A DNA stretch of 64,000 bases, from the NCBI GenBank assembly GCA_965153355.1, contig OZ231127.1, forward strand, positions 5,332,001 to 5,396,000. The letters are read 5' to 3'. A program made the translations under genes and the position numbers. Numbering within the stretch: position 1 is the first letter of the stretch; each line of letters starts with the position of its first letter. Source of the DNA: Flaccisagitta enflata (Eukaryota; Chaetognatha; Sagittoidea; Aphragmophora). This document shows, piece after piece, positions 57,036 to 64,000 of this stretch. The notes beneath the pieces were generated by a model. That model saw only the letters and a program-made list of their open reading frames with translations. It was not told the origin of the DNA and searched no databases.

Positions 57036-57614
57036 CAGGGTGTGTCATGCCAAATTAGGTATAAAAAAACGATGGTATTCTGCTTTTAAAAGTGCAAAAA
57101 TAGCTCTGAAAAGAAATTCAAAGAGCACGTGAACTCCGTTTTTTGTGTAAAAATTTCATAGGTCTGGGTCAAATATTCTAGCCACAACATCAATTTGAAG
57201 TGAACTGAGCATTTAGAGGAAAAACTTTTTGGACATGATTTTGATGCTGAAAGTTTTTCTTTGAATTGCTCTCATTTCTAAACGGCTTGAGCCACATATG
57301 GCAGATTGGTCTCAAGTTAAAGAGAATTTGATGAGCTTTAATTTGGGACCAATCTGGCATCTGTAACTTTAGCCGTTCAGAAAGGAGCGCAGTTCAAAAA
57401 AAACTTTCAGAATTAAAATCATGTCCAAAGTGTGTCTCCTCTAAATGCTCAATTCATTTCAAATTGGCTAGAATATTTGACCCAGACCCATGAAATTTTT
57501 ATACAAAAAACCGGAGCTCATGTGCTTTTTGAGTCTTTCTTCAAAATTTTTTCTGCACTTTTAGAAGCAGAATGCCATCGTTTTCTTATATCTAACTAGG
57601 CATGATACACCCTG
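57036..57614. mobile_element. 579-bp palindromic MITE flanked by TA
   Basis: CAGGGTGTGTCATGCC at left and the inverse of CAGGGTGTATCATGCC at right, with TA at 57034-57035 and 57615-57616. The arms match over ~280 bases around a centre near 57325. Located in intron 3 of the VWA-pentraxin gene. CAGGGTGT-type ends with TA target fit Tc1/mariner-like MITEs. Confidence 0.83.
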
Positions 57615-57639
57615 TATGTACCAGTATTTCAACAGCAAA

Positions 57640-57800
57640 ACGAAAATGGGAGTGGAACTGTGATAGAGATATGGAAGCGATTGACCGCTTCCAACTTGGT
57701 GGGTGCGATAGCTTCTAGTATCTGAACTGCACAATGGAAGCGGAAGTGGAAGCGACTGAAGCAATGGAGGCGTCTCTTAGTGGAAGCGGTTAAAAATGCA
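57640..57800. repeat. decayed (GGAAGC)n element
   Basis: GGAAGCGATTGACCGCTTCC and GGAAGCGGAAGTGGAAGC units, related to those at 16035 and 18560. Confidence 0.6.
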
Positions 57801-58320
57801 TGTGATTTTATCGCATCCTTGATAAAATGCAAAAACAAACCAAACTTCTCATAGACATGCAAGGGTTATTGATGAGTCGTTTTTGATGGAAACGAGTGTT
57901 TTTGGAAAGGGCTTATTTACCAACTTATGCTCTACTACTCGACTGAAAAGAAAAAGCCGCACCCTATTTTGAGTTGATGAAAAAGACAAAAAAGTATTGA
58001 ATTTTCTTTCATTCTAGACCAATCCAAGATCTGTATCACAAACGATTTAAGAGCAAGAGCTTGTGAAAGTGATCCTCTAGTGTACAAAAATGCTCATTTT
58101 TCAATGGGATAACAAACTGATAAATAGCAATGTTTCTACTCTTTCTTATGCCATTTCTAAACGAATAAACAAATGGAGCCAAATCAAAAATCTTTCCAAG
58201 CTCTTTCTAACGGCCTAAGATTTTAGTTATCTATTTTGAAATTCAATATGACTATCTGCCTTTTAAAAGTGCGGCTTTTTTACTGAGTCGAGCAGTATGT
58301 TATGTTCGGACAGTCCATTT
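57801..58320. other. intron 3 sequence without other features
   Basis: No exon or element end identified. Confidence 0.4.
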
Positions 58321-58327
58321 CAGGGGT

Positions 58328-58637
58328 GTATATTCTTGAGTGGCTTTTGATTTTTCCCCCCCCTGCCTTTGATTTTCTTCCCCGCGACGCGTGGCGTCGC
58401 GTTTTTATATCTATGTTTTTCTTCCCCATATAGCAATAAAACTATGTGGTTAAGGTTTAAATAGTGTTAAATTGTGTTTTACTTATTGAGTTTTATGGTT
58501 TAGTACTGTAAAAAGTTATATTTTCCACAAATTTCCTTTTTTTCTCTTTTTTCCCCCTTTAATTTCCTTCCCCATCTCCAGACCCTTTGATTTTCCCCCC
58601 CCATCACCGGGGGGGGGGGAAAACTCAAGAATATCGT
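58328..58637. mobile_element. possible short inverted-end element
   Basis: TATATTCTTGAGT at left faces ACTCAAGAATAT at right, with CCCCCC near each end (GATTTTTCCCCCCCC and GGGGGGGGGAAAA). The interior has no coding sequence. Confidence 0.45.
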
Positions 58638-58645
58638 CATTTTAA

Positions 58646-58911
<266 letters not shown>

Positions 58912-58961
58912 CAACTTATTGGCCACTTCAGTGGTTCCTTACCTCGTCAGTTGGGCCTTAC

Positions 58962-59100
58962 CCTAGCAGTGGTGCCATCTTTGCGTTGTTCCTTGGAAAA
59001 TTGTTCAAAGGCTTTTTCCATAGCCAAGGCCGTCATTGTCCAGCCAGGGGCAAATTCAGTTCCCTCAATTTTCTTTTGAATACTCGGTTTATCAGAATAT
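58962..59100 (-). CDS. VWA-pentraxin gene, exon 3: VWA middle
   Basis: Acceptor TCATCTTTAG and donor AGG|GTAAGG. One base completes the codon begun in exon 2, then 46 codons: [46 protein letters not shown]. The Thr of GWTMTALAM is the expected second MIDAS loop. It exits in phase 0 into VCMVFTDGE of exon 4. The in-frame ATG upstream of the acceptor is intronic. Confidence 0.82.
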
Positions 59101-59294
59101 CTAAAGATGATCATAAAGGAGACAAAAACTATCACTTTCACCCACACGTTGGTCCGGCGGTCTATCGGTCTGTCGGTTCCGGGTCCGCCTGTTCGTCGGT
59201 CAAGCTCCATTTCATCCGCCACAAAGCGCATATATGTAATGTCTTATTTAACCTTTTTTATCGTTTGGCTCAAAAATTGATCCAATGAGCTTAC

Positions 59295-59407
59295 GTGGAA
59301 AGCGAGAATTCATTAACCATAACTTTAGGGCTTGAATATTTGAACAACGCCACTCGCGTCTTGTCTGGTCCAATTTCAAATTGACTGATCATCGATTTTG
59401 AGATTTT
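59295..59407 (-). CDS. VWA-pentraxin gene, exon 2: VWA segment
   Basis: Acceptor CTCATCCAG, donor AC|GTAAGC, 37 codons plus two bases: KISKSMISQFEIGPDKTRVA, LFKYSSPKVMVNEFSLS. This is the first helix and second strand of a VWA domain (KTRVALFKYS is typical). It enters in phase 0 after exon 1 (QTMME|KISKS) and leaves in phase 2, matching exon 3 exactly. Confidence 0.82.
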
Positions 59408-59589
59408 CTGGATGAGAGTGAATGTATTTTGCTCAATTGTGGCTCGGGGTAGATTCGTTTTTAAGTGCAGAATCGTTTTTTTCTTTTATTCATAGTTCTC
59501 TCCGTTCTTTTGTTAGTCTATGGCAATATCAATTCCAGAATGTAGATGCCCTGGCACATATTAGAAGGACGCATCAATGCTCAGAAGAA

Positions 59590-59590
59590 C

Positions 59591-59640
<50 letters not shown>

Positions 59641-59760
59641 CCTGTATGCCTGTCTGCCTTTCTATCTGTCTTTGTCTGTCAGTCTGGTATTCTGTCTGTC
59701 TGCCTGTATGCTAGTCTGCTTTTCTCTCTATCTCTGTCTGTCTGTCTGACTATCGGTCAG
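59590..59760. repeat. (CTGT)n microsatellite
   Basis: (TCTG)n of ~50 bases, then degenerate CTGT-rich DNA, beside the donor of exon 1 of the minus-strand gene. Confidence 0.9.
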
Positions 59761-59781
59761 TCTATTTGTCTTTACCCTTAC

Positions 59782-59876
59782 CTCCATCATTGTTTGGAAG
59801 TGGTTGGCACCCACACTTTTAGAGGAGTCCACAATGATCTGTAAATCCAGTTTGGCAGAGCTTGTGCATGTCTGCT
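59782..59876 (-). CDS. VWA-pentraxin gene, first exon seen: start of VWA domain
   Basis: Acceptor GGGGCTTCAG, donor GAG|GTAAGG, two bases plus 31 codons: QTCTSSAKLDLQIIVDSSKS, VGANHFQTMME. LDLQIIVDSSKSVG contains the DxSxS MIDAS metal site, so together with exons 3 and 4 the site is complete. The Cys before the domain probably pairs with the one at its end (VQKVC). Phase-1 entry requires at least one upstream exon carrying the start codon and a signal peptide; I did not find it on the minus strand up to 64 kb. Confidence 0.82.
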
Positions 59877-60074
59877 CTGAAGCCCCTAGGGATTCATCAT
59901 CGTGAAAATGGTTACAAATCGACCAATCAACTGTTTCGGCATGTCCGCTTTGTAGCCCCTCTTTATCTATTATCATGAATATGATAACAAGTGACGCACA
60001 CAATATCGTTGCGGACAGGTGGGCAGGTGCATCAAACCCCTATCCGCACCCCAACCCACCCCCACACGCAAAGA

Positions 60075-60162
60075 TACCAAACTAGTCATCCAAGGATCGC
60101 ACATGGTCAGCGGTACCCGATGCCCTGCTAGGAGTGATCAGCTGAAGAAGTATAGTGAGAGC
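60075..60162. repeat. outer block of the GGGCAGCGGCCCC family
   Basis: CATCCAAGGATCGCAC, GGTCAGCGGTACCCGATGCCC, GGAGTGATCAGCTGAAGAAG: an inverted match to 17207-17290. Confidence 0.7.
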
Positions 60163-60738
60163 AGGGCAGCGGCCCCAAAGGGCCGATGTCCTGTAGGACA
60201 CAGGGGTGAATTTCCAGACGTCCTTAGAAGGCACATTAAAGGGCTGACATGCTTGATTTTGAGCCTGACAAGGCTGATTTAGGGTATTAGAGAGCTAATT
60301 TTGGAGCTGAAAGGGCTGATTTTGGGCCTGAGAGGACTGATTTTGGGCCTGAGAGAGCTGATTTTGGGCTTGAGAGGGCTGATTTTGGGCTTGAGAGGGC
60401 TGATTTGGGGCTAATTAGGAGCTAATTTTGGAGCTGAAAGAGCTGATTTTGGGCCTGAGAGGGCTGATTTTGAGTCTGAGAGGGCTGATTTTGGGCCTGA
60501 GAGGGCTAATTTTGGGCTTGAGAGGGCTGATTTTGGGCTTGAGAGAGCTGATTTTGGGCCTGAGAGGGCTGATTTTGGGCATGAGAGGGCTGATTTTGGG
60601 CTTGAGAGGGCTGATTTGGGGTCTGAGAGGGGCCTCGGGGGGGGACGTACGTACGGACGTACGGACGTACGGACGTACGGACGTCTGGAAATTCACCCCT
60701 GTGTCCTACAGGACATCGGCCCTTTGGGGCCGCTGCCC
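60163..60738. mobile_element. inverted-repeat element with ~21-base minisatellite core
   Basis: Ends GGGCAGCGGCCCCAAAGGGC and its complement, followed inward by CGATGTCCTGTAGGACACAGG and GGTGAATTTCCAGACGTCC on both sides. The core (60240-60635) is ~18 copies of GCTGATTTTGGGCCTGAGAGG, plus (GGACGTAC)n near the right end. The terminal ~60 bases are almost identical to those of 16789-17206 although the cores are unrelated. Confidence 0.85.
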
Positions 60739-60789
60739 AAAAAGTATCTACAACACCCGTTTTCCCCACTTTTTCAACTCGATGACCCC

Positions 60790-60875
60790 GACGGATCAAC
60801 GGACCGACGGACCGACTGACCGACGACGGATCAACGGACCGACGGACCGACGGACCGACTGACCGACGCGACTGA
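60790..60875. repeat. CGGACCGACGGACCGACTGACC tandem repeat
   Basis: Two to three copies of a GATCAACGGACCGACGGACC unit. Confidence 0.75.
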
Positions 60876-61693
60876 AGAATGACCAAACATTTTCAACGTA
60901 AACAATCGACATTTTCATTTTGCGCTGATAAGCCATTCTGATAATCCATAACCACCCCGTTGGTCATTCAGAAACCAGTTTTGTAATGAAACTCATTTTA
61001 ATGGAAATTAATAATCCTTTGAAAATCTTTTATTATCCAGTTATTCGATCATATTCACTCATATTACTCTGACTACTGACTATGTGACTTTCTGATGCAT
61101 GTCACTTGTTTAGATGTTCCTATGAGTGTATGCCTAGCTAGCTGTCCAGAAAGGATGTACAAATCAAAAAATAAATATCAAGAAAAGTTTTCATCACTTT
61201 TAACTTGAAGGACGTCCCCCCCCCCCCCCCCGCCCATGTTCAATTTATCTCTTGCAACATGTAAAACATCAGCAAAGGCGTATTAGACGGGACTTGAGGT
61301 ACTGAAACTGCAGTCCCTAGTCGCAGTTACATTCTTTCGTGTCGGAACATAGAGGCAAGAGGAAGGAAAAGTGACGTGGGGTCACAATATTGTGGCAAAT
61401 GGATGGGCAGTGGAATGGGCTCAAATTGGGCATTACAATGAAACATTATTTCCAAGCATTTTTCATGTTCCATTTGCATAATTTGAGCCCAATCTTGTTG
61501 GAGAATCAATTTGGAATCGATCAGGGTATTCCGTAATCAATGCGTTAGTTGTATGGAATGACTTTTGAAGAAATTTCTCTCATGGCAACTACTAGTGCAT
61601 GGAAATAGTGTTTATTTCAAGTGCCCAAATTGAGCCCACTCTAGTGAGCAGGGGCATCCAACCCCCAGCTTCACCCCAACCCCACCCCCAACC

Positions 61694-61724
<31 letters not shown>

Positions 61725-61840
61725 GAGAGCCTGCCCAAGGTACTCGGCGCATTTGTTCTTTTCTTCTCAATAATTTTGGGCTCTTATACGCCCCTGATTG
61801 AATTGGCAAACTGAAAATTGCAAAGAAAGGGAGCGGTAGC
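60876..61840. other. gene-free stretch with decayed repeat ends
   Basis: A poly-C run at ~61217-61232, GTGACGTGGGGTCACAATATTG (61370-61392; inverted end of the gene B intron-1 repeat family) and a short GA tract at ~61697-61730. No exon. Confidence 0.45.
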
Positions 61841-61843
61841 CGG

Positions 61844-62075
61844 TTATGGGTGGATCGAGTTGAGATAGGCCTAAGAGCTTGATAGGTGGTCATTTAGGGC
61901 CAGTGTGATGGTGGAAGGTGGTGGTTATGGGTGGATAGAGTTGAGATAGGCCTAAGAGCTTGATAGGTGGTCATTTAGGGCCAGTGTGATGGTGGAAGGT
62001 GGTGGTTATGGGTGGATAGAGTTGAGATAGGCCTAAGAGCTTGATAGGTGGTCATTTAGGGCCAGTGTGGAAAGA
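61844..62075. repeat. ~81-base minisatellite, three copies
   Basis: GGTTATGGGTGGATAGAGTT to CATTTAGGGCCAGTGTGATGG repeats at ~61844, ~61924 and ~62004, nearly identical, so recently amplified. Confidence 0.9.
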
Positions 62076-62495
62076 GAATAGATGGCCAAATTTCTTATGG
62101 TTAGCAATTGCTGGTAATCAGACGCACAGCAAGACCAGCAAGTGCTCATACTCTTATGCATGCTAGTTTACCTAATTGGAGCAGAAGAAGGAGAAAGAAT
62201 CCAAGGCACAACATTTTCGACGCTTTTTTGACTGATACCAGCAAATGACCCCCTTTTTAAAGCGGCTCTTTGAAATTGAAAATATCAGCAGTTTTTTTTT
62301 GTTTTTTTTTTTTTTTTTTTGACACTCGATCAGAGTGAATTGTATTGACTAAGAAGAACAAAAACAGCGGAGCACCGCTATAGCGCTGATACAGAATACC
62401 CGCCTAAAAACAAACCCGAACACATGGATTTGGGACCCTTATACCCCTCATGATGGATCTACCACCCCCTCCCCACCTATTTGTTTTTTCCTTTT

Positions 62496-62940
62496 TGGGC
62501 AGCGGCCTCAAAGGGCCGATGTCCTCTAGGACACAGGGGTGAATTACCATACATCCGGCCATACATGAGTATGTCCCCTCCCCTGAGGCTCCTCAAGTCT
62601 CAAATTCCCATTGAATAACATGGAAAATTGACAAAATGCAAACTTCCCATTGATTATGGAAAATTGATGAAAAATGAAAAAAAAAATGCCAAATCCCGAC
62701 CTCATGGCCCTAAATCCCATCTCAAGGCCAAAATCCTATCTTTGAGGCCCAAATCCCGGCCTTGAGGGATTTGGGCTTCAAGGCTGGGAGTTGGGCCTCG
62801 AGGCTGGGATATGGGCCTTGAAGCTGAGATATGGACCTGGAGGTTGGGGGAGGGGGGATGGAGGAGAAGTAGGAGAAGGAGAAAATTCCCCTGTGTGACA
62901 GCATAGGTCATCGACTGGTGCTGCGGCTGCTGCCCTGTTC
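62496..62940. mobile_element. GGGCAGCGGCC-ended element with mixed minisatellite core
   Basis: Left: GGGCAGCGGCCTCAAAGGGCCGATGTCC and GGTGAATTACCATAC. Right: CCCCTGTGTGACAGCATAGG..GCGGCTGCTGCCCTG. The core joins TTCCCATTGAATAACATGG units (as at 16789) with AAATCCCGGCCTTGAGG units (as at 56285 and 49765), so it is a chimera of two core types. Confidence 0.75.
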
Positions 62941-63568
62941 CCACCCTCAACTACAATCATGACCTACCTTAATAGGAGAACCACTGACCCCCTAACGCTT
63001 TTGCGACTATTTCTTTTTGTCATCTGTTTTTGCTTATTTTTTTAATCAGAAATTGATGGTCCTTCTGGGCCCTAATCAGGTCTGGACCCCTGTAATTTTT
63101 GCAAGTTGTATTACATTTATAGGCCTATTTCCGGCCCTTCTTATAAGGCATTACATTTGCACTCCCATGGGATTTTTTTCAGTTATTTCTATGTTGGAAA
63201 TAGGCAGCTTCACTGTAAGGCATGATTTTTTTCCAGTCCCTTGGTATGCGCTCTCGTGAAGCTCAACCATTTTATATCATGTTTGTATTTCACACGAGAA
63301 GTGTAGTAGGCATGATATTGATAAGGCAATTCCAATGACAAATAAAAAAATTCTAGTTTAACATTGAGATAACGATCTATTTCACAGCATAAAAAAATTG
63401 AAGTAAGAGAAATACGATCATAAAAGAGGATAACAAGGTAATCAAAGAATTAGAGAACTGGAAGCTAGTGTCATAGGGCTGGCTTTGCGGACCCAATTCA
63501 GAAAATTTTCACGTCTCTTTTTCACAAGTTGCTCCCGTGTGGGATGATCAAGGAACAATTGTTACAAT
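62941..63568. other. gene-free stretch with dispersed-repeat end
   Basis: TAGGCAGCTTCACTGTAAGGCATG near 63200 and GCGCTCTCGTGAAGCTCAACC near 63245 match the family seen at 28820. TTGCTCCCGTGTGGGATGATCAAGG at 63527 recurs at 49722. Confidence 0.45.
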
Positions 63569-63570
63569 TA

Positions 63571-63869
63571 GGGTGGTCGGGAATTTGGTCTAATTTCATG
63601 TATTGATATACTTTGGGCATTTGCACAAATATCCAGTAGTAGAAGGATTTCTCAAAAACTGGGACTTGCAATCAAACAAAAAACCTTGTTGGCAAAGCTA
63701 TGGGCTTACTATGGAGATTATTACATTGCTATAGGAAGCCTGTAGTTTTGCCGACATGGTTAAATCTTCAAATTCAGACCGCTATTTGTGGGGAAACCTT
63801 TTTTGGTACAGTTACGCAATGAATAGAGTATATCATTTGTTGAAATTTGACCCTTATCCCCGACCACCC
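63571..63869. mobile_element. 299-bp inverted-end MITE flanked by TA
   Basis: GGGTGGTCGGG at left faces CCCGACCACCC at right, and TA is present at both borders (63569-63570, 63870-63871). Only the termini are clearly inverted. AGGGTGGTC also occurs at 49772, next to the same flank, suggesting a related or solo end there. Confidence 0.65.
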
Positions 63870-64000
63870 TAGTAACGATTGTAAGGCTGACATGCTCTCA
63901 GACAAGCGGTAATTGAATGTTTTCCCTAAAGAGCGAGTTGTATGCAACCCTTAATTGCCTGCGCTCATCGCGATTTGCCAGTTACCACTTGACTGACATA

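Noticed and set aside
60240-60640. CRISPR-like array of ~21-base repeats
   Set aside because: Units are contiguous with no unique spacers, and the setting is eukaryotic; it is a minisatellite.

Overview
The window reads as repeat-dense nuclear DNA from a metazoan, most likely an aquatic invertebrate. Genes are split into short exons with GT-AG introns and encode secreted animal-type domains (discoidin/F5-8C, VWA, pentraxin). The rest is mobile DNA, microsatellites and palindromic MITEs. I cannot name the phylum from sequence alone; degenerate CCCTAA blocks at 29.7-30.1 kb fit a TTAGGG-type telomere, which is a weak hint only.

Three host genes can be assembled. (1) Gene A, + strand, 4.2-12.8 kb: an exon for an unrecognised ~85-residue domain, then a discoidin domain split over two exons. 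It looks broken: the acceptor of one exon reads CCG where the paralogue has CAG, and the last exon carries an in-frame TAG. (2) Gene B, + strand, 21.3-26.0 kb: its tandem paralogue, with TATA box, signal-peptide exon, the same unrecognised domain and the same discoidin exons. Its last exon was not found. (3) Minus strand, 59.9-55.2 kb: five exons joining in phase into a VWA domain followed by a divergent pentraxin domain and a stop codon; the leader exon was not found. All three look like extracellular recognition or adhesion proteins.

Mobile elements dominate. A Penelope-like element (6.36-12.39 kb) with an intact 1,060-codon ORF and two equal-length 672-bp direct repeats lies in the last intron of gene A. 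Its GIY-YIG endonuclease is N-terminal to the reverse transcriptase, the permuted order described for Naiad/Chlamys elements. A BEL/Pao LTR retrotransposon (32.05-40.10 kb, minus strand) sits in a (GA)n tract with a GAGAG target duplication and has a decayed integrase core. A degraded hAT transposase (50.4 kb) and a LINE 3' remnant (46.2-46.5 kb) are also visible. Many foldback elements are present: some have 8-bp target duplications (756-2197, 4480-5093, 45182-45981, 47474-48274), others are flanked by TA (13.0, 15.1, 22.5, 26.6, 54.3, 57.0, 63.6 kb). Two further families recur: elements with GGGCAGCGGCCCC ends around a variable minisatellite core, and ~200-bp elements that end in the palindrome AGTCGCGTGCACGCGACT.

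Layout: 0-4.2 kb foldbacks and tandem repeats; 4.2-12.8 kb gene A with two transposon insertions; 12.8-21.3 kb MITEs, (GGAAGC)n arrays and very long (CT)n tracts; 21.3-26.0 kb gene B; 26-32 kb repeats and telomere-like DNA; 32-40.1 kb BEL/Pao; 40.1-55 kb mostly mobile-element debris; 55.2-59.9 kb VWA-pentraxin gene; 60-64 kb minisatellites and MITEs. I saw no tRNA, rRNA or CRISPR array. All alignments were made by eye.
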